From JANQIO01 sp038746745 (lineage in GTDB: Bacteria > Pseudomonadota > Gammaproteobacteria > Pseudomonadales > Halieaceae): a DNA stretch of 64,000 bases. Within the stretch, counting starts at the first letter, position 1; each line of letters opens with the position of its first letter. Positions 9,994-18,660 of the stretch are shown here, piece after piece. The stretch covers positions 186,001 to 250,000 of the forward strand of contig JBCDKJ010000001.1 of assembly GCA_038746745.1 (NCBI GenBank), given 5' to 3'. The notes below the pieces were generated by a model, which did no database searches, was not told the DNA's origin, and was given only the letters and a program-made list of their open reading frames with translations. A program made the translations under genes and the position numbers.

Positions 9994-10021
9994 ATCTATA
10001 TCAAAATATTTTGATATAGAT
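9994..10021. promoter_or_regulatory. 28-bp perfect palindrome upstream of metH, candidate operator
   Basis: The sequence from 9994 to 10021 is exactly self-complementary, with outer halves ATCTATATCAAAAT and ATTTTGATATAGAT and no mismatch. It ends 48 bp before the metH start and lies in the nfuA-metH divergent gap. It has no T-run, so it is not a terminator. A long AT-rich dyad is the kind of site bound by ArsR-family dimers. SahR, an ArsR-type regulator sensing S-adenosylhomocysteine, is known to control methionine-cycle genes in Proteobacteria, which makes it the leading guess. The regulator is not in this window. Confidence 0.65.
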
Positions 10022-10069
10022 GATTCGCTCTGCTAGGATTCGCGCTTTGCTGAATTCAGGGAAATACCC

Positions 10070-13000
10070 GTGAGGACTTCACTGCAGAATGCGCTGAGGG
10101 ACCGTATTCTTATTATCGACGGCGCCATGGGCACGATGATCCAGGAGTATCAGCTTCAGGAAGAGGACTATCGCGGCGAGAGATTTGCGGATCACCCCAG
10201 TGATCTAAAGGGCAACAACGATCTGCTCTCAATTACGCGCCCGGACATCATTGCCGAAATACACACAGCTTATATGGAAGCTGGTGCGGACATTATTGAG
10301 ACCAATAGCTTTAATGGAACTGCAGTCGCCCAGGATGATTATCAGCTGGGCGAGATTGTCGAAGAGCTGAACCTGGCTGCCGCTCGCGTCGCCCGTGAGG
10401 CGGCGGACGCTATGACGGCAAAAACGCCGGACCGACCGCGCTACGTTGCCGGTGTGCTGGGTCCGACTCCCCGCACTGCCTCTATTTCACCGGACGTAAA
10501 CGACCCCGGTGCACGCAATATCTACTTTAATGACCTGGTACGGGACTATGCCGTTGCGACCCGCGCCCTGATAGATGGCGGCGTCGATCTGATCCTCATC
10601 GAAACCGTTTTCGATACGCTGAATGCAAAAGCTGCGATCTACGCTATCAAGCAGGTTTACGCAGAGCTGGGGCAAGAGCTGCCCATCATGATTACGGTCA
10701 CATTCCCCGACATGAGTGGCAGAAACTTGTCAGGGCAGAGTCCGGAGGCATTCTGGAACGCGATTGCCCATGCCAAGCCATTGGTAGTCGGCATCAACTG
10801 CGGCCGACGCTTTAAGGAAGTCAGACCCTTTGCGGAGGAACTCGCGAATAGCGCCGGCTGTTACTTCAGCGGACACTTTAATGCGGGCCTGCCCAATGCC
10901 TTCGGCGAATATGACGAGACACCCGAGCAAATGGCCGAAGAATTACGCGAATTTGCAGAACGCGGGTTTCTCAATGTGGTTGGCGGTTGCTGCGGCACCA
11001 CGTCGGATCATATCCGGGCGATAACAGATGCTGTGCAAGACGTGCCACCCAGGCCCAAACCGAGCTTGCGCGAGGCCTGCCGGCTGAGCGGTCTGGAGCC
11101 CTATGAAATTAATTCGGACTCTCTGTTTGTGAACGTCGGCGAGCGCTGCAATGTAACCGGCTCCGCCCGCTTCAAAAAGCTGATCGTGGAAGAGGACTAC
11201 GACACGGCGCTGGAGGTTGCCCGTGAGCAGGTAGAGAACGGCGCTCAGATCATCGACATCAACATGGATGAAGGTATGCTGGATGCCGAAAACGCCATGG
11301 TGACCTTTCTGAACCTGGTGGCATCAGAGCCGGATATCGCTCGGGTTCCGATCATGGTGGACTCCTCCAAGTGGGAGGTTATTGAGGCGGGACTGCGCTG
11401 CATTCAGGGCAAGGCCGTGGTCAACTCCATTTCTCTAAAGGAGGGTGAGGCCGACTTTATCGATAAGGCGCAGCGCTGCCTCGCCTACGGCGCCGCGGTT
11501 GTAGTCATGGCGTTCGACGAAGATGGCCAGGCCGACACCTTCGAGCGCAAAGCAGAAATCTGCAAACGCTCCTACGACACCCTGGTGGAGCGCGTGGGCT
11601 TTCCCGCCGAAGACATTATCTTCGATCCAAATATCTTCGCGGTGGCGACTGGTATAGAAGAACACAACAACTACGCGGTCGATTTTATCGAAGCCACTCG
11701 CTGGATTCGGGAAAATTTGCCGGGTGCAATGGTGTCAGGCGGCGTCAGTAACGTCTCCTTCTCCTTTCGCGGCAACAACCCGGTTCGTGAAGCGATTCAC
11801 TCGGTATTCCTTTACCACGCCATTAAGGCTGGCATGAGCATGGGCATCGTTAACGCAGGCCAGCTTGCGGTCTATGACGACCTACCTGCTGACCTCAAAG
11901 AAGCCGTGGAAGATGTCATCCTAAACCGCAGGGAAGATGGCACCGAGCGCTTGCTGGACGTCGCGGAGCGCTACCGTGGCAGCGGCGGGCAGCAGAGTCG
12001 CCAGGAGGACCTGTCCTGGCGTGAAGAACCTGTCGCAAAGCGCCTTGAATACGCTCTGGTGAAAGGGATCAATAACTGGATCGAGGAAGATGCTGAAGCC
12101 GCAAGGCAGGCGTTTGATCGCCCTATACAGGTCATCGAAGGTCCGCTGATGGACGGCATGAATGTGGTGGGCGATCTGTTTGGCGAGGGCAAAATGTTCT
12201 TGCCCCAGGTGGTTAAAAGCGCGCGGGTCATGAAGCAGGCCGTCGCCTATCTGCAGCCTTACATCGAGGCGGAGAAAACTGAGGGCAGCCAGAGCAACGG
12301 CAAGATTCTTATGGCGACTGTCAAAGGCGATGTGCACGACATTGGTAAGAATATCGTGGGCGTGGTGCTGCAGTGCAATAACTTTGAAGTCATCGACATG
12401 GGCGTCATGGTTCCCTGCGAGGACATCCTGCGCGTTGCCAATGACGAGCAGGTGGACATCATTGGCCTCAGCGGTCTGATCACGCCCTCGCTGGATGAAA
12501 TGGTGCACGTCGCCAGCGAAATGCAGCGCCTCGACTACCAGGTACCTTTGATGATCGGCGGCGCTACCACCTCAAAAGCGCACACGGCAGTGAAAATAGA
12601 GCCCAGCTACAAAAACGATGTAACCGTGTATGTTCCAGATGCTTCGCGCAGCGTATCAGTGGCGACGCAGTTGGTCAGTGAAAGCAAGGACGTCTTCGTG
12701 CAGGAACGCCGCGGCGAGTACGAGGGCGTGCGCGAGCGTATGGCCAATCGCAAGCCCAAAGCTGCCAAGCTCAGCTACCAGGACGCGATCAAGAAAGCGT
12801 TCAGCCCGGATTGGGGAAACTACAATCCCCCTACTCCGCGTTTCACCGGTGTGGAAGTCCTGGACGACTATCCATTGGAAATCCTGATAGAGACTATTGA
12901 TTGGACGCCTTTTTTTATTACCTGGGAATTAGCCGGCAAGTTTCCTGCCATTCTGGAAGACGAGGTTGTTGGTGAAGCTGCGACTGCGCTGTTTGCCGAC

Positions 13001-13747
13001 GCCCAGGCAATGCTAGAGCGCATCGTCGATGAGAAGTGGCTGACAGCGCGGGCCGCGTTTGGTTTCTGGCCCGCCACGCGCATTGGCGACGATGATATCG
13101 CTGTTTTTGATAGCGTCGGCACCGGTGAGCATATCGCCACCCTGCACCAGCTTCGCCAGCAGACCGCCATGGTTAGCGGCCGCCCCAACCTTTCGCTCGC
13201 TGATTACGTCGCACCCGAAGGCAGCGGTGTGCAAGACTATGTGGGCGGCTTTGTGGTGACTACGGGCATCGGTCTGGAAGAAAAAGTGGCAGAGTTCGAC
13301 GCCGCGCACGACGACTACAACAGCATCCTGCTCAAGGCGCTGGCCGATCGTCTTGCAGAGGCGTTTGCAGAGCATCTGCACTTGCGCGTGCGCAAGGAAT
13401 ACTGGGGCTATGCGCAGGAGGAAGCTCTGAGCAATGAGGAGCTTATCCGCGAACGCTATCAGGGTATACGCCCAGCTCCAGGGTATCCCGCTTGCCCAGA
13501 CCACACAGAGAAGCAAACGCTGTTTCGACTGCTGGATGCAGAGTCGAATACCGGTGTTGAGTTGACCGAATCTTTCGCAATGACGCCGGCAGCATCCGTC
13601 AGCGGCTTTTACTTTTCACACCCTGATGCACGCTACTTTGCAGTCGGCAAAATCGGTCGCGATCAGGTTGAGAGCCTCGCTCAGAGAAAAGCCGTGACCG
13701 TTGATGATATCGAGAGATGGCTGCGACCCAATCTCGACTATGTGTAG
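10070..13747 (+). CDS. metH: Cobalamin-dependent methionine synthase MetH
   Basis: A 1225-residue full-length MetH that transfers methyl from methyl-tetrahydrofolate to homocysteine through methylcobalamin. The modules are in the usual order: homocysteine/zinc barrel (about 1-330, with a Cys in INCG and the pair in GGCCGTT), folate barrel (about 350-620, VGERCNVTGS), cap helices, the B12 Rossmann domain with the cobalt-ligand His in DVHDIGKN, and the reactivation domain (about 900-1225, RPAPGYPACPDHTEK). The start is GTG at 10070. One oddity is that the residues after the first zinc Cys, ALG in E. coli and human enzymes, read GRR here. A perfect palindrome sits just upstream. No cobalamin riboswitch is apparent in the 180-bp gap. 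Confidence 0.97.
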   Translation: MRTSLQNALRDRILIIDGAMGTMIQEYQLQEEDYRGERFADHPSDLKGNNDLLSITRPDIIAEIHTAYMEAGADIIETNSFNGTAVAQDDYQLGEIVEELNLAAARVAREAADAMTAKTPDRPRYVAGVLGPTPRTASISPDVNDPGARNIYFNDLVRDYAVATRALIDGGVDLILIETVFDTLNAKAAIYAIKQVYAELGQELPIMITVTFPDMSGRNLSGQSPEAFWNAIAHAKPLVVGINCGRRFKEVRPFAEELANSAGCYFSGHFNAGLPNAFGEYDETPEQMAEELREFAERGFLNVVGGCCGTTSDHIRAITDAVQDVPPRPKPSLREACRLSGLEPYEINSDSLFVNVGERCNVTGSARFKKLIVEEDYDTALEVAREQVENGAQIIDINMDEGMLDAENAMVTFLNLVASEPDIARVPIMVDSSKWEVIEAGLRCIQGKAVVNSISLKEGEADFIDKAQRCLAYGAAVVVMAFDEDGQADTFERKAEICKRSYDTLVERVGFPAEDIIFDPNIFAVATGIEEHNNYAVDFIEATRWIRENLPGAMVSGGVSNVSFSFRGNNPVREAIHSVFLYHAIKAGMSMGIVNAGQLAVYDDLPADLKEAVEDVILNRREDGTERLLDVAERYRGSGGQQSRQEDLSWREEPVAKRLEYALVKGINNWIEEDAEAARQAFDRPIQVIEGPLMDGMNVVGDLFGEGKMFLPQVVKSARVMKQAVAYLQPYIEAEKTEGSQSNGKILMATVKGDVHDIGKNIVGVVLQCNNFEVIDMGVMVPCEDILRVANDEQVDIIGLSGLITPSLDEMVHVASEMQRLDYQVPLMIGGATTSKAHTAVKIEPSYKNDVTVYVPDASRSVSVATQLVSESKDVFVQERRGEYEGVRERMANRKPKAAKLSYQDAIKKAFSPDWGNYNPPTPRFTGVEVLDDYPLEILIETIDWTPFFITWELAGKFPAILEDEVVGEAATALFADAQAMLERIVDEKWLTARAAFGFWPATRIGDDDIAVFDSVGTGEHIATLHQLRQQTAMVSGRPNLSLADYVAPEGSGVQDYVGGFVVTTGIGLEEKVAEFDAAHDDYNSILLKALADRLAEAFAEHLHLRVRKEYWGYAQEEALSNEELIRERYQGIRPAPGYPACPDHTEKQTLFRLLDAESNTGVELTESFAMTPAASVSGFYFSHPDARYFAVGKIGRDQVESLAQRKAVTVDDIERWLRPNLDYV

Positions 13748-13807
13748 GCTACGTACTGCTGAAGGTAAGCTTTAGATAACGTACAGCAGCAGCTGTAGCG
13801 TCTATCA

Positions 13808-13877
13808 CGACTAATCTAATGCGTCTAATCTAAAGCGCCTAATCTAAAGCGACTCGTCTAAGGGGACCAATCTAAAG
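13808..13877. repeat. 14-bp tandem repeat, five units
   Basis: Five consecutive 14-bp units follow metH. Units two and three are CGTCTAATCTAAAG and CGCCTAATCTAAAG; the others differ at one to several positions. A sixth unit decays into the stop codon of the small minus-strand frame at 13881. The array is AT-rich in phase and has no coding sense. Confidence 0.8.
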
Positions 13878-13880
13878 AGA

Positions 13881-14000
13881 CTAGGATGGCATCCCGGCGA
13901 GCCAGAAGACCACTGCGCAGATGATAACGGCAACGATGGCGGTAGTCGCCATGGCATCCGCTTTGGAATCACCTGGATCTTTCTGGTCGTGGTCGTTCAT
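13881..14000 (-). CDS. Predicted 39-residue single-pass membrane protein
   Basis: A short frame reads a charged head (MNDHDQKDPGDSKADAM), then one hydrophobic helix (TTAIVAVIICAVVFWLAG) and a three-residue tail. GGGGACT sits just upstream of the ATG. The charged-head/one-helix pattern and the ribosome-binding site argue that it is translated. I do not recognise the family. It lies between metH and the sulfite reductase gene, on the opposite strand to both. Confidence is limited by its size. Confidence 0.45.
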   Translation of the reverse strand: MNDHDQKDPGDSKADAMATTAIVAVIICAVVFWLAGMPS

Positions 14001-14131
14001 TGGAGTCCCCGTCAGGCTGGTTAACGGGCGCGGATTATAGCAGCAGAAATCCACATAAGCTTATAAGTTTTCAGCCGTTCTTAGCCCAGTGAAATTCTGC
14101 TATCTTCTCGCCTTCATTGAGTGGGATTCCC

Positions 14132-15796
14132 ATGTACGTTTACGACGAAATCGATCAACGCATCGTCAATGAGCGCGTTGAGCAATATCGCGATCAAACC
14201 CGGCGCTACCTGGCCGGAGAAATCAGCGATGCACAGTTTTTGCCTATTCGTCTGCAAAATGGCCTCTATGTGCAGCGCCTTGCCCCGATGTTACGGATTG
14301 CTATCCCCTACGGAATGCTGTCCAGTCGCCAGTTAAGGAAGTTGGCGCAAATCTCCCGGGACTTTGACACGGGCTTCGGCCATATCTCAACCCGACAGAA
14401 TATTCAGCTCAACTGGCCGTTACTCGAAGATGTACCCGACATTCTCGCGGAGTTGGCGTCGGTTCAGATGCACGCGATTCAGACCAGTGGCAACTGCATT
14501 CGCAACACGACAACAGACCAGTTTGCCGGTGTCGCTGTAGACGAGCGCGAAGACCCACGTCCCTGGTGCGAGATCATTCGGCAGTGGAGCACCTTCCATC
14601 CGGAGTTCGCGTTTTTGCCGCGAAAATTCAAGATTGCCGTGTGCGCCAGCGAGACCGATCGTGCGGCGATCCATGCACACGATATTGGCCTCGAACTGGT
14701 TCCCAACGCTGCCGGCGAACTGGGTTTCCGGGTACTCGCCGGTGGCGGCCTCGGCCGCACGCCGGTAATTGGCTCCGAAATCTGCGCCTGGCTGGAGAAA
14801 AAGCACCTACTGACCTACCTGGAATCCATCCTTCGCGTCTACAACCAGCTCGGAAGGCGTGATAACAAGTACAAGGCCAGAATCAAAATTCTGGTCAAGG
14901 CAATGGGCGCGGATGCATTCCGCGAGCGCGTCGAGCAGGAATGGGCCGCAATAAAGGATGGCCCCGCCACGCTGACGGACGCAGAAATCGAGCGCGCTCG
15001 GAGTTACTTTACAGAACCCGAATACAAAGACTTGCCAGCTCTGGCGGAAAGCGCTGAACTGCAGCGGGCACTGGCGGAAAACAACGCCTTTGCTCGCTGG
15101 TATCAGCGCAACACCTTTGAACACCGCGTCTCTGGCTACCGTATAGTGACGCTATCACTCAAAGCCACAGGCTATGCACCCGGCGACGTCTCCGATACGC
15201 AGATGGAGGCGATCGCGGACCTGGCAGATCATTATGCCTTTGGCGAAGTTCGCACAACCCATGAGCAGAATATGGTGCTGGCTGACGTCGAAGGCAATGA
15301 GCTGTTGGGGCTGTGGCAGCAGCTAACGGCGCTGGGACTGGCAACGCCTAACATAGGTTACCTGACCGACTTGATCTGCTGCCCGGGCGGGGACTATTGC
15401 TCTCTGGCGAACGCCAAATCAATTCCCGTTGCCGAAGCGATTCAGGAGCGTTTTGAAGATCTGGATTACCTCTATGACCTGGGGCCAATTGATCTGAACA
15501 TATCAGGCTGCATGAATGCCTGCGGACATCACCATATAGGACATATCGGTATCCTCGGGGTCGATAAGAAAGGTCAGGAGTTCTATCAGGTAAGCCTGGG
15601 CGGGCATCAGGGCAAAGACGCCTCAGTTGGAAAAATACTTGGTCCCTCGTTTGAACAGGACGCCATGCCAGAGGTGATCGATAAGATTCTCGCCACCTAC
15701 CTGGATTTACGCACCGAGGAAGAGCACTTTCTGGACACCTATCGCCGCGTAGGCATGGACCCTTTCAAGGAACGCGTATATGCCGAAGCTCATTAA
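14132..15796 (+). CDS. cysI: Siroheme-dependent nitrite/sulfite reductase, hemoprotein subunit (CysI-like)
   Basis: A 554-residue reductase with two ferredoxin-like half domains and the siroheme/4Fe-4S cysteines in LICCPGGDYC and ISGCMNACGHHH. Siroheme-facing basic residues occur in GHISTRQNIQLNW. It reduces sulfite to sulfide by six electrons for cysteine synthesis. Nitrite reduction is the alternative, but the DUF934 neighbour matches the assimilatory sulfite reductase pair of Pseudomonas. The ATG at 14132 gives the usual MYVYDEIDQ start; a TTG 15 bp upstream is also open. It overlaps the next gene by 17 bp. No flavoprotein subunit is adjacent, so the electron donor may be ferredoxin-like. 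Confidence 0.88.
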   Translation: MYVYDEIDQRIVNERVEQYRDQTRRYLAGEISDAQFLPIRLQNGLYVQRLAPMLRIAIPYGMLSSRQLRKLAQISRDFDTGFGHISTRQNIQLNWPLLEDVPDILAELASVQMHAIQTSGNCIRNTTTDQFAGVAVDEREDPRPWCEIIRQWSTFHPEFAFLPRKFKIAVCASETDRAAIHAHDIGLELVPNAAGELGFRVLAGGGLGRTPVIGSEICAWLEKKHLLTYLESILRVYNQLGRRDNKYKARIKILVKAMGADAFRERVEQEWAAIKDGPATLTDAEIERARSYFTEPEYKDLPALAESAELQRALAENNAFARWYQRNTFEHRVSGYRIVTLSLKATGYAPGDVSDTQMEAIADLADHYAFGEVRTTHEQNMVLADVEGNELLGLWQQLTALGLATPNIGYLTDLICCPGGDYCSLANAKSIPVAEAIQERFEDLDYLYDLGPIDLNISGCMNACGHHHIGHIGILGVDKKGQEFYQVSLGGHQGKDASVGKILGPSFEQDAMPEVIDKILATYLDLRTEEEHFLDTYRRVGMDPFKERVYAEAH

Positions 15797-16226
15797 GGAC
15801 GGTGCGGTTGTGGAAGATAGCTGGGCTGGCGAGTTGCTGGATCTGGCAAGCTACAATGAGCACGTCACCGCAGGCTCGGCGCCAGACGGCAAGCTTGCAG
15901 TGCAGCTAGAACCTGGCGAGTCTCCAGCGGATATCAGCGGTGATCTTACCAAGCTTCCGATGGTAGCGATTAACTTCCCCGTATTTACTGACGGCCGCGG
16001 TTTTTCTTACGCAAGAGAGCTGCGCCAATCTGGATATCAGGGCGAAATCCGTGCCGTGGGCCACTTCATGCGTGACCAGCTGGGTTACCTTGCGCGCTGT
16101 GGTGTAAACGCCTTCGCTTTTGCTGAGGAAACCGACCTGTCGGCTGCTATCGCCAGCCTGAGTGATTTCAGTGACCATTATCAAGCCGACACCCTGCAGC
16201 CAGAGCCTCTTTTTCGTCGGCGTTAA
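15780..16226 (+). CDS. DUF934 protein, sulfite reductase partner
   Basis: A 148-residue DUF934-family protein with the core VAINFPVFTDGRGFSYARELR followed by GEIRAVGHFMRDQLGYLARCG. This family is regularly encoded directly after CysI-type reductases in Gammaproteobacteria and is thought to assist that enzyme, but no activity is established. The 17-bp overlap with cysI shows translational coupling. No membrane segment or signal peptide is present. Confidence 0.85.
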   Translation: MPKLIKDGAVVEDSWAGELLDLASYNEHVTAGSAPDGKLAVQLEPGESPADISGDLTKLPMVAINFPVFTDGRGFSYARELRQSGYQGEIRAVGHFMRDQLGYLARCGVNAFAFAEETDLSAAIASLSDFSDHYQADTLQPEPLFRRR

Positions 16227-16374
16227 CGCCCCACTCTTGTTTTTAAAGGCGTTTCCTTTCTCAACCCAGTCTGTGTCGCTTTCCGTTTCTGTCGTCTTTG
16301 CGTGTGGTTCCTGAGTAGCAGGGTTGGCGTTACCCCCACGTGAGGGGATAAAAGCTTGGCGTTATACTCGAACG

Positions 16375-17550
16375 ATGGAAGCTAGCTCCGTTACCTTTTC
16401 CTTCTTTCTGATTTTTACCGGGGCTGCCCTGCTGGCGTCTATTGCCTTGTACACTCGCCAGCCGCTAATCATCGCCTATATTGTGCTGGGCGCGGCTCTG
16501 GGGCCCTTTGGGTTAAGCCTGGTGACAGATGTGAAGCTACTCGCGGACATCAGCCACGTCGGAATCATCTTTTTGCTATTCCTGCTCGGGCTCGATATGC
16601 AACCCCAGGCGCTACTGCAAACACTGAAAAAGTCCACCGTGGTGGCCGTCCTATCCTCAGCCGCTTTTTTAGGCATGGGGTTTATGGTGGCAGTGGTGTT
16701 CGGCTTTTCCCGGTTTGACGCGTTGATTATCGGCGCCGCCATGATGTTTTCCTCGACCATTATTGGCATCAAGCTGCTACCCACGACGGTGCTACACCAC
16801 CGTCATATTGGTGAGCTTATGATCGGCTTGCTGCTACTACAGGACTTATTGGCGATTGTAGTTCTGATGTTGTTGCTAGGCGCTTCTGAGTCGGGCAGTA
16901 CCACGTCTGGACTCGCCGTCCTGGGGTCACTGCTGGGCCTGCCATTGCTGCTGGCTGGGGCCTTTGTCATGGTGCGCTACCTGCTGCTGCCGCTCATTAC
17001 GCGGTTTGATCGATTTCACGAGTACATTTTCCTGCTAGCCATAGGCTGGTGTCTTGGCGTCGCTGAGGCAGGGGCTGCGCTGGGCCTTTCCGAAGAGATA
17101 GGGGCGTTTATCGCGGGAATCACCATTGCAACCAGTCCGATATCGCAATATATCGCCGTAAACCTCAAGCCCCTGCGCGACTTTTTCCTGGTTTTGTTTT
17201 TCTTCTCTGTGGGAGCGCGATTCGACCTTGGTATGCTGAACGAAGTCCTGCTTCCTGCATTGCTATTGGCTGCTCTAGTCCTTGGGCTAAAGCCCGTCAC
17301 CTACCGGTTTCTGCTTAAAGGCGTTAGCGAGAAGCGCGAGCTCGCCTGGGATCTGGGCTTTCGACTGGGGCAAGCCAGTGAATTTTCATTGCTGATCGCC
17401 TACGTTGCCACTGCGGGTACCCTGGTCAGCAACCAAGCCTCTCTTCTCATTCAGGCTACAACGATAATCACATTCTTTGTGTCATCGTATGTGGTAGTGC
17501 TTAACTATCCGACACCTATCGCTATTGCTGACCATCTAAGGCGCGACTAG
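16375..17550 (+). CDS. Cation:proton antiporter, CPA2 (KefB/RosB-like)
   Basis: A 391-residue integral membrane protein with about twelve hydrophobic segments and no cytosolic RCK/TrkA-N domain, which would follow the membrane part in full-length Kef proteins. The segments GIIFLLFLLGLDMQP and GLSEEIGAFIAGITIA are typical of the CPA2 exchanger domain. It probably swaps K+ or Na+ for H+ across the inner membrane. I start at the ATG at 16375 (MEASSVTFSFF), which lets the first helix begin at once. An upstream in-frame start would add a hydrophilic stretch. It is monocistronic. Confidence 0.82.
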   Translation: MEASSVTFSFFLIFTGAALLASIALYTRQPLIIAYIVLGAALGPFGLSLVTDVKLLADISHVGIIFLLFLLGLDMQPQALLQTLKKSTVVAVLSSAAFLGMGFMVAVVFGFSRFDALIIGAAMMFSSTIIGIKLLPTTVLHHRHIGELMIGLLLLQDLLAIVVLMLLLGASESGSTTSGLAVLGSLLGLPLLLAGAFVMVRYLLLPLITRFDRFHEYIFLLAIGWCLGVAEAGAALGLSEEIGAFIAGITIATSPISQYIAVNLKPLRDFFLVLFFFSVGARFDLGMLNEVLLPALLLAALVLGLKPVTYRFLLKGVSEKRELAWDLGFRLGQASEFSLLIAYVATAGTLVSNQASLLIQATTIITFFVSSYVVVLNYPTPIAIADHLRRD

Positions 17551-17651
17551 CGCCCCTGCGACGCAGCTTACAGATTTAGCTGTTGAAATGAGCCAAGCGG
17601 GTTATGGCTGCGTATTGTCACCGGATTAATGTGAAAACTACCGGGGATTTC

Positions 17652-18440
17652 ATGACACCAGTCGATCAGAGTGAACAGGATTATAGGAAAGCCGCCGCTG
17701 ATGGCGGTAGCACATTCACTAATACAGGCACCGATACAACCACCGATATAAGCCCCAATATGCACCAGAAGGCGCACAGATCTGTGGGCGTTAAGCCTGT
17801 GCCTTCGACGCGACCAGTCATGCTGCCTCTCTGGATAATGGGCGCTCTGTTCGCACTTGCTATTGGATTGAATGCGCCTGAGAAGCCGCGCTTCGAGCCA
17901 TTGACCGGCAAACAGAATGGCCTTGTTCTGAATTTGCGGGACAGCGCAGCACAGCCACTTAATCCCGCATTTGTGCCAGCCTCCGACGCCCTGCGTGCGC
18001 GGGTTCAAGCGTCTCTTTCACGGCTTCAACAGTCCTGGGAGAAAGCCGGGATCACTGTCACGGTAGCGCCAGATGCTCAAACAGCCAGCGCCAGCGAATT
18101 TGCAGGGCAGTTGCGGGACTGGCTCGGCCAATACGAGCTTGTCGCCGATGCTGGTGATGCTGGTATGGATGGAAATGTGGGTGTGGATGTTGCAGGAAGC
18201 GACGCGACAAGCATGCAGTCATTGGAGCCGGCCGTGGCGCGCGCCAGCATGATTATCCGCTGCCAGCAGGCAGATGGTAGTCGGGCCAGACAGTTGGCGC
18301 TCGCAGTTGCGCCGATGCTCCGGGGCGACATTTCCATCGTCTATAGCGCAAGGGCCGTGCCGGGGCAGTTTGACCTGCAAATACAGTCAGAACCGAAGTT
18401 TAACAACGCGGGCGTTGCACACTTCCCGACAGCAGCCTGA
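17652..18440 (+). CDS. Unknown membrane-anchored protein
   Basis: A 262-residue protein with a polar, Thr-rich N-terminus of about 55 residues, one transmembrane helix (MLPLWIMGALFALAIGL) and a C-terminal domain of about 190 residues predicted outside the cytoplasm. The domain includes a Gly/Asp-rich low-complexity stretch (DAGDAGMDGNVGVDVAG), encoded by slipped GATGCTGGT-like repeats, and closes with a segment around RASMIIRCQQADGS. I do not recognise the fold or a catalytic motif. The start at 17652 has GGGG upstream. A bidirectional terminator lies 39 bp past the stop. A 146-residue frame on the other strand is a weaker candidate. Confidence 0.6.
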   Translation: MTPVDQSEQDYRKAAADGGSTFTNTGTDTTTDISPNMHQKAHRSVGVKPVPSTRPVMLPLWIMGALFALAIGLNAPEKPRFEPLTGKQNGLVLNLRDSAAQPLNPAFVPASDALRARVQASLSRLQQSWEKAGITVTVAPDAQTASASEFAGQLRDWLGQYELVADAGDAGMDGNVGVDVAGSDATSMQSLEPAVARASMIIRCQQADGSRARQLALAVAPMLRGDISIVYSARAVPGQFDLQIQSEPKFNNAGVAHFPTAA

Positions 18441-18478
18441 TCACGCTATTACGCTCCAGTAGCGTATAAGGCACCCAT

Positions 18479-18506
18479 AAAAAAGCCGGCTACTGCCGGC
18501 TTTTTT
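18479..18506. terminator. Bidirectional rho-independent terminator
   Basis: Six A residues precede the stem GCCGGC-TACT-GCCGGC, and six T residues follow it. The symmetry lets it stop transcripts from both sides: the unknown membrane protein gene on the plus strand and the etfBA operon on the minus strand. Confidence 0.85.
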
Positions 18507-18510
18507 GTCG

Positions 18511-18548
18511 CTTTATCTTGCCCTTCTACCTTTATCTTGCCCTTCTAT
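18511..18548. repeat. 19-bp tandem duplication
   Basis: CTTTATCTTGCCCTTCTAC is repeated directly with one change in the last base. It lies just right of the bidirectional terminator, in a gap with no gene. Confidence 0.8.
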
Positions 18549-18660
18549 GTCGACGCTTGCTATCGACATTTCCTGTCGCCTCTGTATGTCCATGTTTAGC
18601 TCTTCACAGTGAGATGCACGAGGCGATTGTCTAGCAGAATTAGCGACGCCGGCCTTTCGT

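Noticed and set aside
9888..10069. Cobalamin or SAM riboswitch before metH
   Set aside because: No B12-box or SAM-aptamer core could be recognised in the 182-bp gap; the palindrome is the only salient element.
11921..12508. 195-residue minus-strand frame inside metH
   Set aside because: It is fully inside the conserved MetH coding sequence; its His-rich composition is the complement of metH codons.
16331..16350. CACGTG-centred dyad before the antiporter gene
   Set aside because: The flanks (CCCC/GGGG) pair only partly and are off register. It is too short to call an operator or terminator.
17568..18008. 146-residue minus-strand frame opposite the unknown membrane protein
   Set aside because: It overlaps a longer plus-strand frame that has a ribosome-binding site, a clear membrane helix and a terminator. 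The minus frame shows no recognisable feature.
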